Source: Planococcus citri
Taxonomy: Eukaryota > Arthropoda > Insecta > Hemiptera > Pseudococcidae
NCBI RefSeq assembly: GCF_950023065.1
Contig: NC_088679.1
Location: forward strand, 35,278,001-35,342,000
Reading direction: 5' to 3'
DNA: 64,000 nt
In this document: positions 1 through 14,300 of the stretch, in pieces
How the letters are laid out: each line of letters opens with the position of its first letter
Numbering within the stretch: the first letter of the stretch is position 1
Made by a program: the position numbers and the translations under genes
The notes under the pieces: model-generated
Seen by the model: the letters and a program-made list of their open reading frames with translations, nothing else
Databases searched by the model: none
What the model was told of the DNA's origin: nothing

Positions 1-2129
1 TCGTGGTTTTTTACCGTCTTTAAGACAATTATCAATTTTCAATTTTCAAACGAATAAACGAATAAGGCCCGATTGCATCGAAGATCTTGTTCTGTAGGGT
101 GGCTCTTATTCATATTTGGAAACATTTTTTTGTATTTTTTTGGCCTCCTTGTTACTTGAGTATTTGAAGAAAAAAAAATGAAAAATCCTATTCATCCAGA
201 AAATGTTTACTAAGTTAAATCAGAATAATTCTTCTAGATTATCCCTTGAAGGAAAAAAAACTCTTCTGGTCCCTCGAGCTGTTTTTGTAGCTTTGCATGG
301 AGCCTCATTTTGAGAAAAAAAATAAAATAAAAAAATTACTTGAATCGAAATCGGTGAACATTTTTTGATAATTTAAATTTCTGCGTCAAAATTTTTCTGA
401 ATACTTGACCCTTTTTCAAGATAAAACTCCTCTCGATCCTCACAATGTTGGTCATCACCTGATGTATTATTGTCTGTGAACATTTTTAAGACTCATTTCT
501 GTCTGATCAAAATCTCTCTGAATATATATATTTTTTTTTTCAAGAAAAAATTCTCTGACTCTCCAAACAATATTAATCATTGTAAGAAGCCTTCAAAAGT
601 TGGAAATAATGAATAAAAATCACTATACCTAGGTAATATTGTAGTCAGAAAAGAATTTTTGAAAATTTTTCATTTCTGATTAGCGTCATTCTGAATTCCC
701 TCGCCTTTCATAAAGAAAAAAGCACTGTCCACTTAGTTCATTTTAAGAAGGGGTTATAAGAGACGACGAAAATGGCTTTAAGGACGGGCACTTTTTTTTA
801 GCTTATAAGGGAATCATTTAGAAAAATTCAGACATAAAAGTAGTCATTTTCATTGATTGTTGCATTTTTTTCTTTTTTCCCTCCTCTGAGGGATCCATTT
901 CTAGGGCATTAACACTACTTGGAGGATGGAAGGAAATTTTGTAAAGGTAAATATTTCAGTAATACATAGGCCTAATTGAATTTTTGAGCAACATTCGTGG
1001 AAATACCTACTCAAGAATGTCAAAACTTTTTCGAAAATCTCTTACTCAAAATTTTAATTTTTTCAAAAATATCGACCAAACACGTCGAAAAACGACAATA
1101 ACACGTTTTTTTAGACTTTTTAATTTTGTTGAATATATTGCACCCTTTGGAGCGTATGTACTTGAACTTGACCAAATGTAAAAAAAAAATAATAATTCAA
1201 CCACTGTCCCTTTCCATTTTTCTTCTTAGATACCGCACCCTACATATACTTTTCAGTGAAATATTCTGAGATTCGTTAAACAGAAATATGGACGAATTTT
1301 TAAAGGAAACCATTTCTATCCGACCTGGTATATCCCAGCTCGTTGTCTGCTAAAATCCCTTTTCCCTACCAGCTCATCGCTGTATTACAAGTTTTCAACT
1401 AATTAAGTCCTTGAAACTTTGAATCATTTGTAGTCTATCCTAAATACATCTTGTTCATCACCAATGAATTACCTACCTACACCTTTCGGCAATGGAGAAA
1501 AAATTTCATAATTTTTTGCAATTTTCTCTCCAACCAAATTTCATCTCGAAGCAGTAAAACAAAGTCCGCGATGAATTTCTTCGTTCTTCACAAAGTTAAT
1601 TTTCACATTTTGACGGAAAATTACTTCGGTACGTCTAAGTAGGTAGGTACCAACACCAAGTATAGTTGAAAAATTTCCGACTCGAGGCTCGTATTACGAA
1701 ATGAAAAATTCCTGGAAATTTTCACCAAATAGGTAACATACCTGCTTGTGTTTTGCTTGGTGGCGTGAAAAATAAAAAATTCGCCGAATCTTCGTCTCTC
1801 TCTAGGCTTCGGAGGTTATCGAAATAACGCTGTTTGAAAGATGCTATAAAACGACGATGGAAAATTTCTGGTACCCTTTTCTCGAAGACAAGTTCGTCGC
1901 TCGTTCGCATTTATTAAAGGAAAACATCACCATTTGGCTTACATCAGTTGCGATTCAGTTTCTCGCATGATCTAGTCGAGAAAATTATTTCAGATACTTT
2001 GACAGGCTTTCAATAGGATTTTTACGAGTAAAAAGCAAAAAGCCTCTTATCAATCAGCTTAATACGACGAGGAAAAATTCACGATGGTATTTTCTCTATT
2101 TTTTTTTTTTTTTTTTTTTTTTTTTGCAG
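1..2129. other. Intronic DNA upstream of first visible Side-like exon
   Basis: AT-rich DNA with long A and T runs. I found no exon encoding the signal peptide or first half of Ig1. Presumed intron of the Side-like gene. Confidence 0.5.
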
Positions 2130-2332
2130 ATTCGATCATCGAAACGAGACGAAGCATTGGTACGATGTCCACAGCTTAGGTACTCAAGCATCATTTAGTT
2201 TTAATGAAAACGGCGACATATCCATTTTTACATTGAAATCGGTCAAGGAATCGAATCGAGGATTATACCGGTGTCGTGTTGATTTTAAAGCGTCACCGAC
2301 GAGGAATTACAATGTAAATTTAACCGTCGTAG
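2130..2332 (+). CDS. Side-like exon: second half of Ig1
   Basis: The acceptor follows a run of about 26 T (2100-2125) ending in GCAG; the donor is GTGAGT. The exon encodes the E and F strands of the first Ig domain: KHWYDVHSLG, then SNRGLYRCRVDF with the second cysteine, then SPTRNYNVNLTVV. The 'YRCRVDF..SPTRN' block is a hallmark of Side proteins. Enters with one base of a split codon and leaves in phase 1. Confidence 0.9.
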
Positions 2333-5300
2333 GTGAGTATTACGAGTATTTATAGTATGTATACCGTATGGCTTATGCGCTAAGTACGAATCGCTTCGGG
2401 GGCGAATAATTGCGTCGTATGGTTTTGAATACCTAATGCGAATTTTTTTCGCCTCCATTTCGAAATTGTCAACGATCGAAAATATCGAGACACGAATTCA
2501 TCATTACGTTCGAGATAAGGTTTTGCCTAAGGACTTCACAGTATTTCGACATTATCTGTGCTCGTACAATGTAGTGCATATATATACCTATGTAGGTACC
2601 TCTACCTATACTTTTTCGCTGTGATAGAGTAGGTGGAAATGCATACATTTGTGTACCCTTTCGAATGAGTAGGTATTCGGTTTGGACACGAACAAGAGCA
2701 CGTCGAGTCCTCGTATTCGTCGTATTAAAATATGAATCGCGTTGTTTCACGATAAATAAAGATGAAAATCGTCGTACTTCTTATTGAATCCGAGCATACT
2801 GCGTGGAATGCTGTGTATACGAAGAGATTTACCATAATAACATCGCAAATAAATCAACGTTTTACGTTTTTATTATTGGCCATATTAGCGAACGAATTCC
2901 GGAGATGAACTCGCCGTATAGCTGCTGATGCTGATGTTGTATATAGTTTATTCACATAGTCTTGCAGTTATTCACCGAGAAATACTTGGGTATTGTGAAG
3001 AATTACACGAAATCTAGAGATATTTTTTCTGGTTTGCTTGAAAATTATCTACGTTTAAAATTATCGTATTTTTTCTGACGCGATTGTAAGAATGCAGCTG
3101 CATACTGAGGTTATTTGTTTTGATTATTATCGAATCCCCTGATGTACTACCTTTTTTTTTTTTTCGTTCCTTTTAATACCCTAGTAAATGTTCCACTTAG
3201 GTGAATGAGTTTCGCGAAATACGTATAAAATACATAATTTTATTGCGGAAGCACGTTTTATTCGATTTGGAAAAATTTCCTCCAGGGTTTGATGCAGTTT
3301 GCGGCGGTGTTTGATTTTTTGGCCGCTATACATTTATACGTACGAGTGTTTACAAAGTGTATTAAAGTTCCGCTTCCCCTCCCTCGAGTGTATATACCTA
3401 ATACCTGTGATGTAAGTCTTGTTAAATTGTTATTTTTTTGGATGAAATTACTTATATTTATACCTACGTATTTTGGAGGATAATAATGTTTGACTCGAAC
3501 TGATGAAGAATTGTTGAAAATCAATTTATTGCCAAAAGTAGGAAAAAAAATTGAAATTTCACCTAATTGAGCAAACCAACCAGTTGAAATTTGTACCTAT
3601 GTAAGTACTATGATCCTGTTTGACACCCCAAATTGATTGGAAACAATTTCGCATTATTTCAAGTTGTTTTGGAGACCCCATGAAAATAAGAATGTGCGAT
3701 AACGTAAGTGCAGGACCGGACCTCGTTTCCAAAATAATAAAATCGGGTTGAACTTTCAAAAAATGACATTTTCTAATTTTGCTTAAATCAAAGAAATGAA
3801 CCATTAAAACAATAATTTGCTTATAAACATTACCTACAAAAAGAATATCCAGCTAAGTACTTAGAACGAACGACTTGAAGCGACCGCCTTCTATTTGAAC
3901 GTGACCATAATTTTTGAAAAGACCACGACCTGAAATCTTTGTAACCAAAATTTCAGCTGCCCATTTTTTTTTGTTTTGAATTTTTTTGAATTTTCGAATA
4001 TCCAAAGTCGAATACTTACAACAATTCATTCTTTTAGAAAAAAAAAGAAAAAAAGAAAAGAGTAAAAATTAACTCAAATATATGGATAGACATTGAGTCA
4101 CAAAATTCAATTGTTAGCTGCCTAAAATAATTTCTGCCCTTTCTGAAGAAATACATATAGAACCTCTCTGAAGGCTCCAAAATGGTGAAATTCGGATTCG
4201 GAGGGGGAGGGGTGTTGGTTTTAGACAACATGCAGCCATTCGTAAAAATTTTAAAAGTTTTCCCACGCATGAAATTTCTGATTTTTTGGATACCTATAGG
4301 TGCCTGTTTTCTTTCAAAAAGCCTACAAATCGGTGAGAAAAACACACTCAAAATGCTCACCTGGAAATCGGCTCGGACGTGAAAATCAACTCGATAAAAA
4401 CGTCGATGGTATGCCATGAATCGATATTTAGCTGCCTGCCAAAAATTTTCAAGCTTTCCGAAGAATTCAAAATTCTGAAGAAATCCAGAATCGTGCTGAG
4501 CTGGAGGCTCTAGAATTCTTTAAGAGATGAAATCCCGTTCGCGGGAATAATATTAGCTTCTAGACTAATTTTCATTTTTTTAATTCATTTTTTTTTGCAA
4601 TCTTAGCCAGTTTTGTTTTTTTTAAAAATAACCAAAAATCAAAAAATTTACCAAAATTGTGGATGCTAAATTCGATTTTCGGGTTTCTGGGAAATTAGTG
4701 TGAATTTGAAAAATTCAAAAAAACCGCTACTGAGAGACCAAAATGATATTAAAGAAGGGGGAAATAATGAGGATTCTCAAAAATGAACCACCCCCACCCC
4801 CTCCAAATGAATAACAATTCGGAAAAAATAAAGGATTAGCCAAATGCAGTACAAAAATTTGAAATTGATTGAGTTAATATTTCTTAAAAACATGAAAAGT
4901 CTCTGAAAACGAAAAAAATTCTCTCAAAAATTCCTAAATACTCAAACAAATTGAGTTCATCTCATATAAAATTTTGTGAATTATTAGTCGGGGAGCCCGC
5001 TTGAGAATCTATTGCACCCCCTCCCCCCATCGATCCTCTGGGACAACTTTTTTCTTAAAGGGGGAGTCCTAAGGAACATTTCTAGCCCTTGTACTAAAAA
5101 AAAGTGACCTTACTTACAAAATGGCGGCCATTATTGATTAACAGGTCAGCCGAAATCGCAGATTTCGCGTTTCAACACAGGACTTGCACAAAATTTTTTA
5201 AACCATACAAGGATAGATCGAAAGATCAGCCAAAAATTCATCACCTGTCAAAATTTCAAGTGCTAAAGTGCGTTTTTCAATTTTTGGTGAATTTTTGAAA

Positions 5301-8300
5301 ACCAAATTTAAACCAAAAATGAGGGAAAAATCCAAATTTTTCCAAATTGACCAAAAAAGCTGAAATTTGGGATATACGAGTACCTTATTTTCGACATGCC
5401 AAATTGATTGGAAACTGTTTCAACCCGTTTTGAGCAGTTCTGGAGCCTCCAGCGGATTTTTGGAACTCGAAATTCCCACAAAATTTCATGCAATGGAGTT
5501 GGATAGCCGAAATTTACTCTGCAAACTAATTTCAATACGCTACGAAGTCAACTGCAGGGGGATTTCAAGTCGTTTTGGAGCCTCCAGCGATTTTTTTGAA
5601 AATTACTGGAGCCTCCAGTAGATTTTTGAAACTTGAAATTTCCCCAAAATTTCATCAAACGGAAATAGAAAGTCGAAATTACAGGGCCTAAAATCATCGC
5701 CTATCCACTTCATGGTCCGTGTGTTCGGTTTGGATCGTTGTAGGATCTGTCGGAAGTTTGGAATTATGGTTCTCCAGAGCAATGTGGAATTCCTAGGAAA
5801 AATTAGAAACTTATACTAGAAGCGTCAGAATGAATCAAAATTTGTTGTTTTCAAATTGAGAGAGTTGAAGTAACTTTTCACAATAATAGTTCGTTTCGTT
5901 CCAAAAAAAAAGTACGAGAAAGTTGAAAATGTGCCTCAATTAGAAGCTTCCTTCTTCCATAAATCCCCCAAAAATCTAACAATGAACTTTTATAGGACCT
6001 AAAATTTGGCTTGCAGTGGTTTTAAGATAATGCTCTTTTGATCTGCTCTGCTTCGTTGACTGAAACTGACAATGAGCGAATATCCCCAAGCACAGAGGCG
6101 CCAGTTTTTTGGTCATTGATGCCAATAATTTTAAGAAATCAATAAAAAGGCTAAAAAAATTGTCGACTGAAATGTTTCATTCCTTCGATGAGAAAAAAAT
6201 CCGGCATCTGGCAAACAAACCGGATAATTTCATACAAACACCTTATAGCTAGGTATCCCTCCCCCCCTTTAATGAGTAGGTATAATAATTACAACAACTC
6301 GTCACAGTAAAAATTCCAAAAAGAATTCCACGTTAGGGAAATTTTTTCCAGCACAATATCGTCTTGTTTTTACAACCAAATACTACGAAATTTTTTGTCA
6401 TGAAATTGTTTCATGTATTTTCCCCTACTGCTCTATACCTACACACAATTCCTTTATATTACACAATACGTTACAAAAGAAAAATCATTTCAAAGGGCAA
6501 TTCGTCAAAGAAAAATATTTCGGGACAAATAAAACTCGTCATGGTTATTTTAAAAACGTTAGTCGTATATTTTTTTCTTTTTTTGTTTCGTTTATATCAT
6601 CGGAGGTATATTTCTCAGTCGCGTTTTAAACTTTGAAGACGACAAGACCAGAAAAAAAAAGAGGAAGAAAAAAAGAACGTCAGTTTGTATGCTATGTAGA
6701 ATTTCCTTAGAAGTTGGGAAATTTTTCGCGTGTTTTTCCGGTACGACGAAAATAGTGAAAAATAAAAATATTAGAAAATTCCTCGCGTCTAAATTCAGTA
6801 AGCAGGGACGTATAGAGGCGTGTCTGTGTCGCCTTTTTCTTAAATATTCCGAGTATCGTGGCGCGGGCATTTATTTCGCTAGCAAAAATTTTGTTTCGGC
6901 TTCTAAACTTTGTCTGTTGGTGTTATTACGATGCTGCGAATGGTGTAGGTACTTGGATAAATTCGTTAGGTATTTTTCAATATAATATATTACCAGAGTC
7001 TCGAGAAGGAAAAGAGAGAAAGAGAGGAAAACAAGAAACGAAGAACGTTTTGCTCGAAAATATCTCTCAATTTTTAACAAACGTAATGTTTCATTTTTTA
7101 TATACGCTCTGTGATTTGAAATATAAGAAGGAGGAGAAGCGTGCGGGGTTCGAATTCGAATATACGACGAGTGTATTCGAGTAAGTAGGTATATCTTTAT
7201 CGGCGTGTACGTCTTTTTCCTCCATTGTGCTTCCGTATTCGAATTAATAATTGAAAATCATTATTCAAGGTAAAATAAGTAATCGCATCCATTATAGAAA
7301 TTTTGTAGGTAGTGTTTTGATTTTAACGGCTTTCGCGGTTAAATACGTACTCACGAGGCCTTTACCCATTTTTCAAACTGCGCGATTAAAATTAGCCGAG
7401 TCTCTTTCTCGATACCATAGATGGTGCATTATACAACGCTTTAAAAGTTTATTCGAATTTGGTGGTTTTATTGCGGCTGCTTCGCGGCGACGATGGCGAA
7501 TCAAGGGTTTACTTTCTATAATAAAACGCCTGTAGATTCGCGTTTTGGCGTTTTGCTTGCATATTAAGCTGGTTTATTCATATTTGAAATTTATAATATC
7601 AGCGGTCTTTTGTTTAAAAGATACATTCGCGCCAACACTTTAACAGACAATGACTTTGGCTTGTGTTCGGGGGCTTTTTACTTGTCAGAGAATGATTACG
7701 ACGCCTTTAAATCCCATAACCCTTTCTGTTTCATGTGGTGTGTACGAGAGGTTGTGTGTTTTTTTTTTCACTTCTTCTCTCTCATCTCAACGCGCGCTGC
7801 GTAAATGTTACTTCGGTATGGCGATGGCTTGTCGTTGTGTATTATACTGCGATATAGTATACTATGTTATAGTATGTATGGCGTTAACGCCTCGAGGGTG
7901 TACTTAATCAGTGTTATGGTTGTAGCATTATCACCGCCAAGGTTGTTAATTATATTGCTAAAAAAAAGATTAATTTTTTCCTAAGAGTAGGTTTTGTATC
8001 GCTTAAAATGAGATGGATTTTCTATAAAGCGCACCGTTTGTTTTCTTTTACGTGTGTTACAGTTCCACCGAATAAATTAACTCTCATCGATGATAAAAAC
8101 ATGGAAATACAGCATAGTGTGATCGGGCCGTATCAAGAAGGATCGACGGTGACTGTCGCCTGTATTGCAACTGGAGGTAAGCTTCAAGGTGGTCCGAAAG
8201 CCGAAACAAAGCGGTTTTTTTTCAAATTTTCAATTCGCCTAGTACCTATAGATAAATTGTGATTTGAAAGACTGAAAAAAATCAATCTAAAAAATGTGCA

Positions 8301-11300
8301 AAGAATGGACACAGAATGAACAATACTGAATTGAAATTTTGAAAAATGATCGGAAAACATGACAGTACATACCTACCTAATATTATTTCTGATTGATCTG
8401 AAAAATTATATAATAGCTTAAGTAGGTAATTGCTTTTTTTTGAAAGAGAGATTCCACCTCTTCGAAACAGTTCGGCTATTTTTGATACAAATTGAGATGT
8501 TGGAAGCATGCAGGAGGGAGGAAGGATTCACAGTGAAATTTTGAAAAAATAAGATGGACGGTTTGATCAAATAGTCTGCAAAAAATGTCAATAAACTTCG
8601 GTCGCAAACTGCGAGATTGCAAAGCCTCTTAGAATAAAATTAATTGCGGTAGACGATTGGAAAATTTAATTTTCAACAATTCCTTTCAGTTAAATTTTTT
8701 CTACCCTTCATTTGCTTGGAAAATAACTTTTTTGAGAAGAGTTGGTAATTTTATATATTCAGTGGGAAAAAAAATTGTTCGTGACCTTTTTTTATGAAAT
8801 TCATTAAAAGCGCAACAAAAAATTTTAATGAACAAAATCGTAAAGAAGAATTTGGCAACTTCTCAATCGTCTGTATACTTAATATGTTTTTAATTTTTTT
8901 TTTCAACGGTTTTGTTCTCACGCAGTTTGTTCGCCTATGTTTAATGACCATTTTTATAAAGCCTTAATAAATTTTTAAGTAGCTACGTACAACTTAAACC
9001 GTCTGTTCAATTTACAAATGAAAAAAAAATCAGCATGGAACAATCTCAGTTCCATCATCCATCTCTTGAACTTTTATTAATACGAGTCAAACAGCCTCAG
9101 AGAAATGGGCACGCGTTAAAACGGTGAAAAAGAAAACATTTTAATTTTTCAGACCAATCTGTGAGAATTTTGAAATTTTGAAAAAAAAAATCAAAATTTA
9201 AAATTTAAAAACACAGAAATTGAATGCGAAACAACAAAAAAAATGAATTCTTAATGATTCAAAAAAATAATTAGTAAATTGAAATATGTTTTTATTAATT
9301 CACCAAAATGAAAAAAATTGATAAAAGAAAACAAATTTGTAAAAAAAAAACTCAAATTCTTTGAAAAACTGAAACCAACAAACATTTTTTTCTAATTTAG
9401 TGTAGTAATGTGTAGAGCTAGGTTTTTTATGCAGAAATACGAGGATGAAATATGATGAAAATGTCCAATATTTTATGCAATATTTTCATCCAAAATATGC
9501 AAAAAATATGCAAAAAATATATGCAAAAATTTCAGTCGAGTGACGTATCTTTGAAAAGGATTTTCCAAGCTAAAAAACATGAAAACTGTTAAATCAAAAC
9601 GAAATGAACCCAAAGATCAAAAAAATAGGTACATTTTTCTGTTTAAAAAATTGGCAAAAAAAATAATTTACAAACTCATAAAATGAAATATTCTAGAAAA
9701 AATTTTCATGATGACATTTTAACAGTGTTGCGATTTTTTGAACAAAAAATTATCTATTTTAAAAATGGAAATTTTAATATGCAAAAAAAAAAGAAAGAAA
9801 ACAAGGAATGCTCAAATATACAAAAATATGCAGGCTTTCCTCCTAAAATAGCCTATGCTAAAATATGCAATTTGGTCTGAAATAATAATGATGCAAAATG
9901 ATATTTTACTTATTCGTCTGGAAATTTCATAGTTCGTGGAAATTTGATCAAGTATGCACTTTTTCTAGTCCATAGAAAAATATGCAAAGCATAAAAATCC
10001 CAGCTCTACTAATTTGGTTATTTAATACTCTCAGTCAAAATTTTAAAAAAGACCACATTAGAGCTGGGATTTTTATGCTTTGCATATTTTTCTATGGACT
10101 AGAAAAAGTGCATATTTGATCAAATCTCCACGAACTAAGAAATTTCCTGACGAATGAGTCCAATATCATTTTGCATATTATTTCAGATAATATGTGTAAT
10201 GAATTTTCTTAAATTTTGTTGAAATAATCTTACTAGAAATTATTGATTAAATTCACTCAATTGCAAAAAATAGTACATTAAACCTCAGTTCTGAAGTGAT
10301 CTCGTTTTGCGATTATTTTTCTCAACTTTTTCTGTTTGGCTTTTTGGCCAGATTTCAAAAATTGCTGATTTCAGGTTGAAAATAGGAATAATTCTTGAAG
10401 TTTACCTACCTCGTGCAAGGAAACCTCACGAGCGTGCAGAAACTGATTTGACTCGCCCCCCCCCCAAAAGTAAGAGGACCTTTAGGGTAGTCCAGCACAA
10501 AATTTATACCTCCCCTCAATTTCAAAAATACGCGGATCCCACAGGGGTTCAAAGATCTCAAAATTTTGATTTTTCAGTCAATTCCGTCAATAAAAAAAGA
10601 AAAAGTTCCTAAAACAGTAAAATAGTAAATCCCAGGATAGTAAGGTACTTTTTGGGACCAAAATTTTCAAAAAAATTGCCCAAAGTGGTCGAAAAATGTG
10701 ATTGGGCAATTACAACTTTTGGAATCCCCTGAAATTCTTTTCGTGACTAGACACGACGATTATTATTACCAAAGTTGTATAGCTGTCCAAATCGTTTTTT
10801 TCGATCATTTTTGGGCAATTTTTCCAAAATTTAAGGCCCAAGAATACCTTTTAAGATCATTTTCGCCCATGACTGCGTAAGTTTTGAAAAATTATCACAA
10901 TTCAAAGTGTTGTTTGAAAGTGGGATGGAGATAGACTTTTTTTCGAACTTGTATTCAGAAGAGTATAAGGAAGAGAATGGTAAAAATGAGGAATCACCTT
11001 TCAATTTTTTTCATTTTTTCCAAGTCGCCATCTTTCCAAAACTCAGCTCGAGTCATAATAGAAAAAAGTATCGTTTTTTGATCTACTTAAAATATACAAA
11101 TCATAAGATTGACCTTACGCAACTGCGTACAAATTAATAATCCTCCTACTCAATGTTTGATCTCTCGTAGGTTGGCCGGCCTCAAAAGTAACCTGGTGGA
11201 AAGAAAACGCGCTGCTGGACAGTACGACGGAGCAATTGACCGACGGCGGAGTTAGGAGTGTACTGAAGTTGAAAAAAATAACCAGAAGTCATCTGAACGC

Positions 11301-14300
11301 GGTGTATACCTGTCAGGCGCTCAACAATAATGTATCTGCTCCCTTATCGACGACCGTGACCATAAATATGATTTGTAAGTAATTTCTAACGCCACAGTAA
11401 CGTTCATCAAGCTGCGTAATTAGATTTTAAAGTTCATTTCATTTAAGAACAATTATTTACGAGCGTTTACCACGCGATATTACCTCGCGCGATCTGCGGA
11501 CTGCGGTTTTAGGTATTCTTTTTCCCACGAGGAAACGTTAAAACGTCGCTTCCGATTTGTAATTTATCGACCGTTTGAATGGTTCACGTTTTAAACATTT
11601 AACCGAATTTGTTTCCGGTCTAATCTTATCAGCTTTTTGTATCATGGTCTCGCGGACGGCCCGGCCCGGCCGCGTTTCGCGTTCCCCAAACCTATTCAGG
11701 TGTGTGGTACCTACCGCCACCGCATTTTACTTCAAATGACCCGTCATTGCTGCAGTTATTGGAGCCCTGCCTGTCAATGTGTGGGGTCTGCGGTGGCGTA
11801 TGCGAGCTTAATAGGCGGTGTTTTATTTAACCAGTGACCGATTTTTTTTGTGGTTTATTTTTGAAAACTTGGTGCACCCTTTTGAAAGGGGATGTAAGCT
11901 ACGTATGAACTTTTTATCGCGTTAAAAAATCCGAATAATTCCTCAAATTTCATTATTTTTATCAAATTTTTGTGCTCGAATAATTTTTTCTATTGGTGAG
12001 ATATTCGGGGTTTGGCAAAGAGTTACAGGTATGTCAAAATATGGGGTTATTTTCAACGAGAACGTAATGTTAAGGGAGGAGGGGAAGGAGTAAAAATTAA
12101 AATAACACATTTATATCAATGGGATATCATTTACGTTGAATAATGTTTCAGCCTGGGCATTTAAAATTATCCTTTTATCAGCATGCAAAGGTATATCCTC
12201 TTTCAGTCATTCAATTGCACGAAGAAAAAAAAATGCAACCATCTCCAGCATTTTAGAAGTAATCAAAAATGAGTAAACGACTCCATTCCATTTTTTTCAC
12301 ATTAAAATCCACCAAAAGGGGTCACGATGACGATGTCTCCCAAGAGATTGTATCTCTCAAAAGGTATCTACCTCTTGCTTGTGCGGAATTAGCTGCATAC
12401 AATTTTACATACACACATACATAATTCGATAACCTACTCTGGTCTTTCCTTGCTGTGTAGAAATTGACTGAATATTTTGAGGGTGTTAATGTGAAAAACC
12501 AGTAAGTAGGTATTTATGAATGGGTATAGGACCGTTGCAATACCTCATTCCTTTTAGTAATGCCACCATTTTTACCTACTGATAAGTGAAGAATGCATTT
12601 TCGAAGTACCTACCTAATACGTTGAAAATGGTCTGGGTACGAGAAAAAATCTGTATTTCGCTCTTTCATTATGGCGTTACCTTGAAATAAATCAAAGAGA
12701 GAAAAGTGACGAATAATTTTTCCTCGTGCGTACTTCGTGTATTCGTTGAATGAGCTTAGCACTTGGAAGAGAAAAAACTATGAAAAGCCTCTTGAAGTAC
12801 ATACCCTCTGTAGAAACAATAAAGATGGAAAAGTCTGGTGAACGTGAAAGTCTCGCTTTGTGGTAATATTTCCAGATAAAAAGAAGAGACAACAAAAACA
12901 AAGAATACCTTTACTCGAAGAAAAAATATAAAAAAATAAAAATACAAATCAGTATAAACGTAAAGATGCCCTTTATTGTGTTAGACTTGACGCTTTAGAG
13001 GATTATCCATCACACAATTTCAAGTGTACCTACTACTAAGCTTATTATTGTATGTTAAGTACATCATATTGAGGCTTGAAAACACACCAACTTTAGAGAT
13101 TGATTCTATTAATTAAACAAGTTCATCGAGTTGAAGAGAAAAAGGGAAGTAATTTACGTATTATAGGTACTTTGAATATAACACCACAAAACTACAGATC
13201 ATCTTCCTCCCCTCCATCTTCTTCATGCGATTCTCTTTTGACTAAAAACACTCGAATTGAAAGAATTACGCTGTGTAAAAATAGCTTTTATTGCGAAATC
13301 TTGAGTTGGAAAAAAATTCTAATTTATGTTACTTAACGCTTTTATGAAATTGAAAAAGTATTAATTATTACTTTTTTCAAATTAATATTTCGCTAGTATT
13401 TCTCTATCAGTCAACGTGAAGATTTGTTTTGCTGGAAAATACAAGTATACACTATGCTTGTAGTAAAAGGGGCGCGGTATTGAATATAAAGAAGTCGTTT
13501 TTTCTCCACGTTGCTTAATTTATATACGAAGCGAAAGCTATATTTTTTATTTTGTTTGAAATTCAATATCTCGAGTAGCTTTTACACGAGTTATATTTTT
13601 TAAACGAACTTATTGGATATTAAATTTCTATTTAGTCGCGTAAAATCCATGAAAATCCATTCAAGCCATTTCCCTTACAATACGAAATGTTTTGACTGGA
13701 GTGATTTGTCATTTTTAATATGAAAAAAATGTAATTATGTCGCGAATAAAAAAACTACAAAAAAAAACTCCGACTTCATTGTAGAGAATTTCTGTTGGAA
13801 ATATTGCGGGATATTTTTTAGGTGGATTTCTATCATGGTAATAGTAAAGAATTTCGAAACTATTGAAGATTATTTGTTGATATTCTGTCAATATGGAAGT
13901 CGTCTGTGTCTGCGATTATTTACTGGGTTGGTTAGATACTAGGTACCTATTACAGAATGGAATTCCAAGAAGGTCATTGGCATTTTGGAATCTGAATATC
14001 AAACGTAAAATAAGATATCCTGTGTGTTATATTGACTGAAATATATGCCCAGATAGAGAGAGGGGAAAGACAAATTTGAATATTCAAATTCGAATCTCGT
14101 GTGAAAGAGCATAATTTTTCTTGATATTTTTTTTCAAAGAAGAACTTTGATGTTATTTCTCAATAATTTTTGGGTTTTTATGATAGGTATAATATTTAGG
14201 TAATTTGAATAACGGAATAGTAGGTATGTAGACAAAAAATTTTGAAAATTTTTGTGGCCAAGGAAATATTTTTTACGTCGCATTCTAGCCATAAAGTCTA

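Larger units (their letters stand above)
2333..8062 (+). other. Intron of Side-like gene (5.7 kb)
   Basis: No coding exon seen. Holds two partial copies of a dispersed repeat (about 3625-3690 and 5396-5665) and a weak copy of the GGTGCC fold-back family near 6062-6118. The remainder is T-rich single-copy-looking sequence. Confidence 0.6.
8177..11170 (+). other. Intron of Side-like gene (3.0 kb)
   Basis: No exon seen. Its centre is occupied by a transposon-like element and an inverted partial copy of it (9413-10186). Confidence 0.6.

Noticed and set aside
4034..4417. 127-codon - strand open frame in an intron
   Set aside because: Low-complexity phenylalanine/proline-rich translation of AT-rich DNA, no start context, no family resemblance.
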